64,000 bases of DNA from Lacticaseibacillus saniviri JCM 17471 = DSM 24301 (lineage in GTDB: Bacteria > Bacillota > Bacilli > Lactobacillales > Lactobacillaceae), in the NCBI RefSeq assembly GCF_001311785.1, contig NZ_BBBX01000002.1, positions 1 to 64,000 of the forward strand. Direction: 5' to 3'. This document shows, one piece after another, positions 55,454 to 64,000 of the stretch. The notes under the pieces are model-generated. The model worked only from the letters and a program-made list of their open reading frames with translations. It was not told the DNA's origin and ran no database searches. The translations under genes were made by a program, and so were the position numbers. Position 1 is the first letter of the stretch. Each line of letters opens with the position of its first letter.

Positions 55454-56728
55454 CTAAGCTAAAAGTGTGTAAGCAGCGAGTAAGTTTGCGATGGTGGCAA
55501 TCCAAGCCCATGGTAAGCCGGTCAGCAAGAAAGTCTTGGTATCCAGCTTGGCATATTCAACTGACCACAAGTTCCAAGACTGTGTGATGTCAGCAGAAAC
55601 AGCCATCATGGTTGGCACAACCAGTAAGCCGTACAGATAGTATGGTGGGAAGAGACCAGTTGCGGTAAAGATTGCCGCTGTGGCCGCACCTGCCCCGTAT
55701 AACATCAATGGTCCACGGAAGTAGGACAGTGGAGCAATCACCATCATGATAAGCACTAACAGGAATTGGTTGTTAGGGATGATGCTCTTGAAGACGCCGG
55801 TGAATTGACCCATGGTATGAACCGCTGCACTCTGGAACATGGTGAGCACGAGTAACATGATCAACAGACCAGCAATATCACCAATCGCTGTTTTGGCAGT
55901 GTCATTCATCATCTTGACAAAGCCCTTGTATGACTTCATGTTGCCAGTCATCAAGAATGCTAACAGTGTGGCAAGCAATAGTGCAGGAATGGCATCCCAC
56001 TTGAAGAAGACGCTCAATGCAACAGGAACAACAGGCAAGATGTAAGTGAAGGGACTAACTTCTTTGACTTCTTCACCTTCGCTAGGGGCCACAATGATTG
56101 GTTTCCCATTACGAATCTTGCGCGCGTAGAACAGAATCATGACAATGACAACCAACATTTGGACTGCCATGGCAACGAAACCAAACCGTAAGTAACGATC
56201 GCCCCATTCAACGCCATTGAAGAAGACCTTGAACTGGTTGAACAACACAGGATTGATGTACATTGCGGCACCGATGGATAAGGTGAAGACGGAAACCGCA
56301 ACGTTCTTTGGCACCCCGATTGAGAACATGATAGGGAATAAGATGACCCCAACAGCAATCGCGGAACCAACACCATAAGCACTGGAGAAAATCAGTGCGG
56401 TGATAATAGCGATGAGAATCGTGGCCAGCACGGGTGCTTTACCACCCACAGCCTGTGTTTTACGACTGATACTGCCGGCAATCCCGGTATCGACTAAGAC
56501 GCGGCCAAACCAGGAACCTAAGATAATGTAGAGCGCGGTCCCCCCATATTTGAGCACGGGATCGGTAAAGATTTCTTTGATTGCAATGTTTAGTGGCACC
56601 AGACCGATGACGGTCCAGGCAATCGCCATGACGAAGAAGCCAACGGTCAGGTTCCCGCCACGCATGGCATAAACAATGAAAAGTACAAAAGTGAGGACTA
56701 ATAACAGTCCGGTTATAATGCTACCCAT
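55454..56728 (-). CDS. GntP-like sugar-acid permease (ion transporter superfamily)
   Basis: A 424-residue permease with eleven to twelve helices, with LGSWFGRVLVDTGIAGSISRK, IFSSAYGVGSAIAVGVILFPIMF and a conserved ending helix. The pattern resembles GntP/gluconate and related carboxylate:H+ symporters rather than sugar PTS or ABC systems. Position between isomerase and kinase genes says it imports the acid consumed by this operon. The exact substrate is unknown. Confidence 0.75.
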   Translation of the reverse strand: MGSIITGLLLVLTFVLFIVYAMRGGNLTVGFFVMAIAWTVIGLVPLNIAIKEIFTDPVLKYGGTALYIILGSWFGRVLVDTGIAGSISRKTQAVGGKAPVLATILIAIITALIFSSAYGVGSAIAVGVILFPIMFSIGVPKNVAVSVFTLSIGAAMYINPVLFNQFKVFFNGVEWGDRYLRFGFVAMAVQMLVVIVMILFYARKIRNGKPIIVAPSEGEEVKEVSPFTYILPVVPVALSVFFKWDAIPALLLATLLAFLMTGNMKSYKGFVKMMNDTAKTAIGDIAGLLIMLLVLTMFQSAAVHTMGQFTGVFKSIIPNNQFLLVLIMMVIAPLSYFRGPLMLYGAGAATAAIFTATGLFPPYYLYGLLVVPTMMAVSADITQSWNLWSVEYAKLDTKTFLLTGLPWAWIATIANLLAAYTLLA

Positions 56729-56739
56729 GTCGGGCCTCC

Positions 56740-56988
56740 TTAATATTGATTGAGTTCACTCAATATCCGTTGATAACTGGATTGTGCGACGTGTGTATCC
56801 GGATCAGCGAAGAATGAATTTTCAGTGTGATTGAAGCGATCAGCTAGATAGTAAGCGGACAAGTATGCCGCTAAGGCTTCCTTTGAAGCTTTTTCGACGT
56901 CCACTTTGTCGGGAGAAATATCAATGCTGATCGCGTCTAGAAACTTGTACGCGAATTTCTCTGGATCGATGTTGAGTCGTTTGGACAT
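56740..56988 (-). CDS. Small unknown protein of the sugar-acid operon
   Basis: An 82-residue soluble helical protein (MSKRLNIDPEKFAYKFLDAISIDIS; KASKEALAAYLSAYYLADRFNHTE). No recognised domain. Its ribosome site AGGAGG overlaps the preceding stop and it lies 11 bp before the permease, so it is a bona fide operon member, perhaps an accessory subunit of the isomerase or permease. Confidence 0.65.
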   Translation of the reverse strand: MSKRLNIDPEKFAYKFLDAISIDISPDKVDVEKASKEALAAYLSAYYLADRFNHTENSFFADPDTHVAQSSYQRILSELNQY

Positions 56989-56997
56989 AATAGCCTC

Positions 56998-57741
56998 CTA
57001 TGCTTGGAAATAGTCGTTCACTTTTTCCATCGCTGTTGTAATCACATCATGGTTTTGTGTTGGGTATTCAATGGCAACAGGCACATTGTGTGGTAAGACG
57101 TCTAAGATGTCGCGCCATGGCAAATCACCTTCATCGAGTGGCACAGTCACAGGGGCTTTGCCGCTAGTGACATCATCCTTCACGTGGATGTAGCGAACGT
57201 ATGGTGCTAATGCCTTGGCAGCCTTCAGTGGATCTTCACCAACAAAAGGCCAGTTGCCCAAATCATAGACATACCCTAAGTCGACATTGGCAGTTTGCAC
57301 AGCATCTAAGAAGTCCTGCACGGGTTCAAGGCGGCCACTGATTTGGGTTTGATCGTTTTCAATGTTGACTTCAATCCCTTGAGAGACGAGTGGGTTGAGC
57401 GCGTCGGTCAAATCTTCATCAAAGTTGGCAAAGTCGCCGATATTCCACTTGATCTTCTTGATGCCCATTTGCTTACCTTCATCCAAGTAGGTTTGCAGGT
57501 CTTGATTGACTTGGCCGTCAACAAAGACGTCATCGGGCACACTGTAGTAGAGGGTCAAGTTGTGTTCTTTGACTAATTGTGCGATTTGAGGCATTTCCTT
57601 ATCGATATCGCGGAAATATTCGCGCCGTACTTCAATTGTGTTGAAGCCCAAATCGATTAATTCAGGAATCAGTTCAGCCTGAGACTTACCTGCTTGCCAT
57701 TCATCTGCCAATAATAATAAGTTTGCCGCTAATTGAACCAT
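56998..57741 (-). CDS. Sugar phosphate isomerase/epimerase, TIM barrel (IolE/Hyi-like)
   Basis: A 247-residue xylose-isomerase-like barrel: LIDLGFNTIEVRREYFRD, IKKIKWNIGDF, VNIENDQTQISGRLEPVQDFLDAV (metal-binding Glu/Asp), LGYVYDLGNWPFVGEDPLKAAKALAPYVRYIHVKD (His ligand) and VAIEYP. First gene of the operon downstream of the strong promoter at 57812. Likely isomerises or epimerises the incoming sugar acid; specific substrate unknown. Confidence 0.85.
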   Translation of the reverse strand: MVQLAANLLLLADEWQAGKSQAELIPELIDLGFNTIEVRREYFRDIDKEMPQIAQLVKEHNLTLYYSVPDDVFVDGQVNQDLQTYLDEGKQMGIKKIKWNIGDFANFDEDLTDALNPLVSQGIEVNIENDQTQISGRLEPVQDFLDAVQTANVDLGYVYDLGNWPFVGEDPLKAAKALAPYVRYIHVKDDVTSGKAPVTVPLDEGDLPWRDILDVLPHNVPVAIEYPTQNHDVITTAMEKVNDYFQA

Positions 57742-57788
57742 GAGAACTCCTCCTTAAGTTAAAAAGCTGTACCGGTTGCTCACAGTTG

Positions 57789-57802
57789 GGAAACCGGTTT
57801 CC
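57789..57802. promoter_or_regulatory. LacI-type operator
   Basis: GGAAACCGGTTTCC, a perfect palindrome just downstream of the operon promoter and facing a LacI-family gene. A second pair of half-sites (AAACCGCTT, 57819-57846) overlaps the promoter itself. Confidence 0.7.
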
Positions 57803-57811
57803 TTAATTGGT

Positions 57812-57840
57812 ACTATAAAACCGCTTCCACAAAATGTCAA
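57812..57840 (-). promoter_or_regulatory. Promoter of the sugar-acid operon
   Basis: Minus strand TTGACA, 17-bp spacer, TATAGT, close to consensus. AAACCGCTT arms at each side overlap it and include a cre-like TGGAAGCGGTTTTA. Confidence 0.8.
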
Positions 57841-57885
57841 GCGGTTTCTTTTCGAAATATTAAAATTTTGATTGCCGGGTTTTGA

Positions 57886-58868
57886 CTATAAGGAGTGCCG
57901 AATGTTAACAGTAGCGGGTACTTGTTGGTCTAAAGCAGGAAGTGTTTCACCGTCGATTTGTGCCATCATTGGTGCATTGCCACAGCCCCAATGGCGGTGG
58001 GGTGTTGCGCGACACTACTGATACCGGGACCGGCTAGGCTCGCCCAGTCCCAGTCATCGTATCCACAGATACCGACTTGCTTTGGGTATTGAATCGCATT
58101 GTCTTGTAACCACTGCAGCACCGCCATGAGTAAGCGCCCGTTGGTTGAAAAAAATGGCGGGGTGTTGTTCTTTGTGCGTGCGCCAATAATCAGCCAGTGG
58201 TGCCATCCGCGTGCCTGTGGTCTCAACCAAAATTACATGGGCGCCTTTTTCGGCAGCGGCATCTACAAAGGCTTGATAACGCAGGGAACGCGGAGAAGCC
58301 AATTGAATCGGATTAGAAAAAACTGCGATTTCGTTGTACTTGGCAACGACATGTTGCGCGAGTTCGAAGCTCGAGCGATAGTCAGTCGATGTCACCGTCG
58401 GCCATGATAAGGGCTGTGTCAGGCGATCGACCATGACCATGGGGGTGTTTGCCGCCGTGATGAATTGGTAAGCGGCGGGATCAGCACTCTGCGGTTGCAG
58501 AATGATGCCATCCACATTTTGGCTGAGGAGCAACTGCAGCACTTCGCGTTCCTGTTCCAATCGGTCACCGGCGTCACCAATCATAATCTGATTGTGATCG
58601 GTGCGTGCCACTTCATTAATCCCTTTGATCAGAAGTGTCGAGTAGATATTTGAAATATCGGCGGCCACGACACCGATCAGATGGGTGCGACTGGATTTCA
58701 GCGAGCTGGCTTGGCGATTAGGATAATAATCGAATTGCTTGATGACCGCGGCAATTTTTGCTTGGTCTCACTGGACATGCGTTCAAAATGGCCATTCAGA
58801 TAGCGCGATACCGTGGCTTTGGAGACCCCGGCCGCGTCGGCGATGGTAGATATGGTGACTTTTGGCAT
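57886..58868 (-). CDS. LacI-family transcriptional regulator, three frameshifts
   Basis: A repressor of about 327 residues. MPKVTISTIADAAGVSKATVSRYLNGHF is the LacI helix-turn-helix with hinge. The effector domain has LIGVVAADISNIYSTLLIKGINEVAR, VDGIILQPQS, PMVMVDR and VGICGYDDWDWASLAGPGISSV. Breaks: one A missing near 58757, one extra T in the run at 58148-58154, one A missing near 57974. It lies upstream in the same orientation as the sugar-acid operon, whose GGAAACCGGTTTCC operator it most likely binds. Confidence 0.88.
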
Positions 58869-59038
58869 ACTTATTCACTCTCTTTTAAATAGATAGTTAT
58901 AGCATAACAGAATAATGGTAGAGAAGCCTACTGGATTTAATGTCATTACCGGTGAAAAGCCCTAGATAAAAGGCTTTAAAAAGAACATCAAAACAGGTAT
59001 TATTAATTCTTAGATTTGAATATTTTGGAGGGTTTATG

Positions 59039-59689
59039 ATGCGTAAATTTTTAGCTGAGTTCATGGGGACATTTATGCTTGTCTTCTTAGGGACCGGTGC
59101 TGTGACAGTTGCCAAGGGCGACACGTTGACAATTGGGTTAGCCTTTGGGTTGGCCATTACGGTTTCTGCCTATGCCTTTGGTGGTATTTCTGGTGGCCAC
59201 TTCAATCCGGCTGTTTCAACCGCAATGTTGATCAATCGGCGGATGTCCGTCAGTGATTACGTGAGCTACGTGATTGCCCAAATCTTGGGTGCTATCGTTG
59301 CCAGTGCTTTTGTCCGGTTGTTCGTGGGTGCCTTGGGCTTACCAACTGGTTCATTGGGTCAAACCGACTTCAGTAAGATCAATGCTGGTATGGCATTCTT
59401 AGTTGAAGTTGTGGTGACCTTCTTATTCTTGATGGTGATCTTAAACGTAACCAGCAAGGATCATGACAATGGCGACTTCGCTGGTATCACAATCGGTGTT
59501 ACCTTGGCCTTCTTGATTATCGTTGCGTTGAACTTGACCGGTGGTTCCTTGAACCCCGCACGTTCAATCGGGCCAGCATTGTTTGCTGGTGGCACTGCAT
59601 TATCACACTTATGGGTTTACATTGTGGCCCCACTTGTTGGTGCTGCATTGGCCGCATTCACTGCACGTTTGATGGGTAGCGAAGATTAA
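59039..59689 (+). CDS. Aquaporin (MIP family)
   Basis: A 216-residue six-helix channel with both half-helix motifs: GGHFNPAVSTAM near residue 60 and GGSLNPARSIGPAL near residue 178. The short loops and overall length favour an AqpZ-like water channel over the longer glycerol facilitators. ATG 59039 is better spaced from GGAGGG than ATG 59036. Monocistronic, with a strong terminator. Confidence 0.92.
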   Translation: MRKFLAEFMGTFMLVFLGTGAVTVAKGDTLTIGLAFGLAITVSAYAFGGISGGHFNPAVSTAMLINRRMSVSDYVSYVIAQILGAIVASAFVRLFVGALGLPTGSLGQTDFSKINAGMAFLVEVVVTFLFLMVILNVTSKDHDNGDFAGITIGVTLAFLIIVALNLTGGSLNPARSIGPALFAGGTALSHLWVYIVAPLVGAALAAFTARLMGSED

Positions 59690-59697
59690 TTATTGAT

Positions 59698-59742
59698 AGA
59701 AAAAGGGCTGTGACAAACTTCGGTTTGTCACAGCCCTTTTTA
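59698..59742. terminator. Bidirectional terminator, GGCTGTGAC family
   Basis: AAAAAGGGCTGTGACAAAC and GTTTGTCACAGCCCTTTTT, between converging aquaporin and surface protein genes. Confidence 0.92.
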
Positions 59743-59761
59743 TTAACAGTTAACGATGCTT

Positions 59762-61420
59762 TTAATTTGATTGTTTGCGACGATGAATACCAAGTAATCC
59801 AGCTAGGCTCATCAATGCGATACCGAGTGCGGTCAGCCAAGATTGTTGCTGATCACTGGTCGCTGGGAAAACGGTTTGGTTCTCATGCGTCAATGTGATG
59901 TGGGGTTTCTGTGCGGATGGCTGATTAGTAGTTGGAACACGGCCACCACCAGTTGTGTTGTTGCCATTATGGTTAATATTGCCGGTGTTCCCACCATTAT
60001 TATTACCATTGTTACCTGTATTGCCGCCGTTGCCATTATCCCGCGCTTTGACTGTCACTGATACAGAACTACTATCCTTGGTGAAGGCGCCATTCGTCGC
60101 GGTCACCATCAGTTGATAGTTTTGCCCGAGTTGTGCAGCATCAATTGGGAATGAAAAATTGCCATTGGCATCAGGAACGACGGTCTTTTGTGCCATCGGG
60201 CAGCGTCAGGGTGACAACAAAAGTGGTGTTAGCCGGGGCGCCAGTTGTATCGATGCGACCAGTAACGGTGGTATCGCTAACGAAGACATCGTTCACGGTT
60301 GGTGGTGCCACAGTATAATTGGCCAGTGGGTTCTCTGCTTCAGTTTCCGTGATAGAGCCTTGCTGACCGGTCTTTGTGAAGCCGTCATTGGTTGCCGTTG
60401 TGATACCGGTGAATGTCTGGCCGGCTTGAACCGGTTGATTCAATGCGACCGTGAAGTGGCCCGTGGCATCAGGAGTGACGGTGGTCGTCGTGCCATCTGG
60501 TAGGGTGACGGTCACTGTGAATGTTGTGTTGGCGGGTGCTTGACTGAGATCAATGGTGCCATTCAACGTGGTATCACCGACTTTGAGTGGGGAAAAGACA
60601 GGTGTTGGCACCGTATAATCTGCCAAAGGATTCTCTTCAGGGGGTGTGACTGATTGTGGAACAACAGAGGTGTAACTGCTGTATTTGTAAAAAGGATTGG
60701 GATCACCATCGGCCTGACGCTGCACAACGGCGGTGAAGTGATAGGTTTCGCCGGCCTTGAAAGACGCACCATTAGTCAGGGTCCCGGAGAAATTACCCGA
60801 TCCATCGACGTTATTTGCTTGTGCAATTGGGGTGCCGGAACTGTCGACCACAAAAACAATGAATGATGTACCTGCTGGTGCGCCAGCAATATTCACATTA
60901 CCAGAGAATGACGTGTCGCCATCCTGAAGGGAGCTAATCGTGGGCGCAGGCACGGTGTAGCCTAAGAGGGGATCAACAGTGCCTGCCGCGCGCACGGCAG
61001 CTGTTGCAGGCAAGCTAGTCAGGGTCCCGGTGGGCGTTGTTGCAGTAATAGTTGCTGAGTACGCAGCATTGGCTCCGGCGGGATTAGTTAATTGAAAACG
61101 GAACGTGCCATCCGCATCGACATTGACCGTCTGTTGTCCCTCAGGTCCGTTGAGTGTCGCTGTAAAGGCAGTGCCTGCCGGTGCGTTACTGATATCAACT
61201 GAGCCGGCGACAACTGTGTCACCTTCGCAATCATTTCTAGATTGGGTGGATTAATCGCATAAGCGGCTTGCGTGCTGGCGTCACGTGTCACGGTTGACTG
61301 TGCGGCATGCGTTGTCGTCACTGGCAGACTTGGCCCGACCAGCAAGAGACCGGATAACACCACGCTGCTCGCTAATAACGTGCTGAATTTGAATGAGTTT
61401 GAATGATGCGAACGAGTCAT
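59762..61420 (-). CDS. Sortase-anchored surface protein with Ig-like repeats, two frameshifts
   Basis: An exported protein of about 552 residues. It has a signal peptide (FKFSTLLASSVVLSGLLLVGPSLPVTTTHAA), then about five repeats of roughly 90 residues (GDTxxxGxIDxxxAPANTTFxVTVTLPDGT) joined by NPLAxYTVxxP linkers. An Asn/Gly-rich spacer (GNGGNTGNNGNNNGGN) precedes a C-terminal sorting signal reading FPATSD, a 20-residue hydrophobic helix and HRRKQSN. FPATS differs from the usual LPxTG at two positions. The frame breaks near 61226 (one base missing) and near 60193 (one extra A). Probably an adhesin or stalk. Confidence 0.85.
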
Positions 61421-61657
61421 GAGCTTTTCCCCCTAAAAACGTAACTATCTCTCCCCAGTCTAAAGCGTTGAATGGACATAATGCAAGCTCTTTATTATGT
61501 TTCTAGTATTTATTCGTGGAATCTTCCATCATTAAATAATCATTACTTAGAATACTAGAGGTGTTTACGTGAGTTTATTTACATAAAGAAGCGTGAATAG
61601 TTGCTTTACCCGATTTCGATTAGAATAATAAGGGTGAGAAATCAAAGGAGGAATTTG

Positions 61658-63948
61658 ATGAAAAATGGGTAAAACTATCAACACTAAGCTTAGTTGCCTT
61701 GGGTCTATTGGTGGGTGTTAATCACCAACAACCAACCACGGTCCAAGCGAGTGACACCCAATCGGTTTTGGCACAACCAGCAACATCAACGTTTACTGAC
61801 CAAGATGTCTCAGCCTTAGTGGGTAATGTTCAAAAATTGATCCTGAACAATTTCCAATTATTCGGCGTCAGTTGGCAAATGTGATTTATAGTTTCCTTTT
61901 TGAGCGTCAGACGGTACAACAACTCACCGCGAGTCTTAATCAGTTAGGATTGGGATCACTCAGTTCATTATTTGCTAGCGGCGATACGCAAAAGAATGTG
62001 TCACCTCAATACGTGAAACCCAATGCAGCACTTGAGGCTTTTGTAAAGACGGTGCCTGCTTGGTTCAATAATGTTCAAAAAGAAGACTGGTACATGCCGT
62101 TTGATGATGCTTCTGGTAGTGGGAAGTTGCACGCTTATTACATCGCTAATCCGGTGAAAACAAATAAACGGTGATTGCGGTCCATGGCTATGATAATTCA
62201 GGCGAAGGTTTCGCCTATATGGCCAAAATGTTCTACGAAATGGGCTACAATGTGCTGTTGCCCGATCAACGTGATCACGGCTTGAGTGATGGCAAGGAAG
62301 TAGACTTTGGGTATCGCGCACCAGAGGACCTGTCTAATTGGGCAAAGCGTGTTGACCAAACTGTGGGTACCGATAGTCAGATTACACTCTATGGGTTATC
62401 GATGGGTGCCGGTAGTGTGACGCAAGCGGCCGGTGCTAGCCAACTGCCATCTTCGGTCAAGGGTGTCATTGACGACTGCAGTTATTCGAGCATGTCAGAT
62501 CTCCTTAGCGACAAAGTCAACCAACTTGTAGCAAGCGTTGAGTCGGCGCCTATTGGTCAAGATGCGATTAAGCAAGTGGTAAACTTGTTGAATCCAACAG
62601 CACTGTTGCATGATGTGGATTTACAATTACAGGCCAAGCAACAAGTGACCCTAGCAGAAATTTCACCTCAGGCGCAATTAGCCAAGAGCAAGTTACCACT
62701 CCTTGTGATTCACACGTTGGATGACCAACTGATTCCTTATGAAGAGAGTGTCGCAAACTATAATGCGAGTGATGCAATCAATAAGCAGTTCTGGTTGCTT
62801 GATGGCAAGTTAGATGGTCATGCCAGCGCTTCACGGGATTTCTTTGATTATCAAACAAGTTAAAGCAATTCACAACTGAAGTATTTAGTGGTCAATCCAT
62901 CGATACTAATGTTCAGACGTTCCGTGATCAATTAGCACAGGCGCAGATGATTAACCGCAGTTATATGATGATCAAACACTGACACAGTACGATGCATTGC
63001 TTTTTGATCTCAACTCAAAAGCAGCGCAAGCCAATCTCAGTGATGCTGATTATCAAGCTATGCAGACAGAACTGGCTTCGGCCAAGCAATTGCTCAAGGT
63101 CAACCCACTCACGATGGGCACCGATGGGATTGCTTTAACTTCTGCTAACCGATTGAATCAGAACACAGTATCTGGATTCGATACCAGCAATAAGAACACG
63201 GCGACCAACTATTGGGTCAATGTACCGATGGGGAATTATTACGATGTGACCATCGATTACACTGCGGGCAATGGCATTGTATTACCCGGGACAACTTACA
63301 CAGACGCGTTACAGTTGAATCAGTTACGCACGAGTTATGGTAGTGTCACTGGTCAAACGCTAAAAACATTTGGTGTGCCGGCAACATTTGGTAAAACGCT
63401 AACGATTCATGATCGGGTTTACCTCAAAGGCGGCCCACAAGTCTTGCAGTTCAAGCAATTGACAGATCAAGTTCGTCTAAAGGGATTGAAGCTGCAGATG
63501 GCATCAGCTCCACGGCATTTAAGTCACCAGATAGGCCAAGTGACCGTGATTAATGCGGATCAATTTGATCAAGCATCGGATAACGGGTACTATGCGATCG
63601 AGAATCACACCATCAGTTATACGAATCGTGCCAATGGCCAATATCTCTACGGCTTTGATCAAGTTCAGCCGGGGGACCTATCAGGTGCAGTTGAATTATG
63701 CGACACCAAATTGGTTTGCTAACGCCCAATTTGACCTGGTGAAGAACCCAACGACGATGACCAATATTGGTCAAATCAGTTTGGATAAGAATAATATTTT
63801 GGCACAGTACAGCAACGTGACATTGAGTAAGGCACTCCGCTTTACTGTGACGCAAAATGATATCGATGGTGGTCGGATTGCCTTGCGGATGACGCTGACA
63901 GGAACCGCCGCCAATGTACAGTCACTTGCGATTAGCCGCGTCAGTTAA
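61658..63948 (+). CDS. Secreted alpha/beta hydrolase with C-terminal beta domains, six frame breaks
   Basis: An exported protein of about 763 residues. Its signal peptide reads MKKWVKLSTLSLVALGLLVGV after adding one A near 61664. The alpha/beta hydrolase domain has VIAVHGYDNSGEGFAYMAKMFYEMGYNVLLPDQRDHGLSDG, the nucleophile elbow GLSMGAG, VIDDCSYSSM and VIHTLDDQLIPYEESVANY, ending DGHASA with the His. About 330 residues of beta-rich region end VQSLAISRVS. Further breaks lie near 61872, 62173, 62852, 62963 and 63672. Possibly a cell-surface esterase or peptidase; substrate unknown. Confidence 0.78.
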
Positions 63949-64000
63949 ACATGAGTTGATAAAGTGACTTTCAAGCATGTAAAAAGAGCAGTCATGATCT

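Noticed and set aside
1-64000. tRNA, rRNA, insertion sequences and prophage genes
   Set aside because: I looked for cloverleaf arms, rRNA signatures, DDE transposases, integrases and phage structural genes and saw none; a covariance search could still find a missed small RNA.

Overview
The window looks like chromosomal DNA of a Gram-positive lactic acid bacterium of the Lactobacillaceae. The closest style is the Lacticaseibacillus (casei-type) group, but that placement is inference. The reasons are AGGAGG-type ribosome sites, short intergenic gaps closed by U-tract terminators, CcpA-like and LexA/DinR-like sites, PTS sugar import, the tagatose-6-phosphate route for galactose, a cell-wall L,D-transpeptidase, sorted surface proteins and a TPP riboswitch. 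I saw no rRNA, tRNA, insertion sequence, prophage or CRISPR array.

Layout. 1-6.6 kb: small housekeeping genes (TMEM175-like channel, kinase-like ATPase, L,D-transpeptidase, tautomerase plus HxlR regulator, a short-chain dehydrogenase, AzlCD exporter, lipid kinase). 6.7-9.2 kb: a UvrA paralogue. 9.3-13 kb: a surface protein and two Cof-type HAD phosphatases. 13.1-18.2 kb: two ABC-2 exporter operons; the second has a TetR gene and a matching 26-bp operator. 18.2-20.2 kb: an SOS-controlled Y-family polymerase with a YolD-like partner. 20.6-28.2 kb: a lone PTS EIIC, a deformylase-like protein, a Na+/H+ antiporter, a UbiA/MenA-type prenyltransferase, a UPF0173 hydrolase and pyroglutamyl peptidase. 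28.3-35.6 kb: a galactose/galactitol-type PTS (EIIA, EIIB, EIIC) divergent from lacR-lacA-lacB-lacC, a DUF4867 gene and class II aldolase. 35.7-39.8 kb: argG-argH behind a binding-protein/permease fusion, under a promoter flanked by ARG-box-like sites. 40-47.3 kb: an iron-type alcohol dehydrogenase, an LplABC-like sugar ABC importer with a YesL-like protein, and a flavin disulfide oxidoreductase. 47.4-52 kb: an MFS exporter, then a TPP riboswitch driving a thiamine-precursor ABC importer. 52.5-58.9 kb: a sugar-acid operon that unusually pairs a KDG-type kinase and a KDPG-type aldolase with hexulose-phosphate synthase and isomerase homologues, next to a LacI regulator. 59-64 kb: an aquaporin, a sorted Ig-repeat surface protein and a secreted alpha/beta hydrolase.

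Two properties cut across the window. First, about 40 single-base frame breaks, nearly all in homopolymer runs, interrupt otherwise intact conserved genes (argG, argH, azlC, ABC subunits and others). This looks like sequencing or assembly error rather than decay, so I give repaired gene spans. Second, four intergenic loci carry a family of about 120-bp structured repeats whose stems change by compensatory substitution between copies, in tandem composites joined by a conserved linker. This repeat family and the kinase/aldolase/hexulose-phosphate operon are the best candidates for something undescribed.
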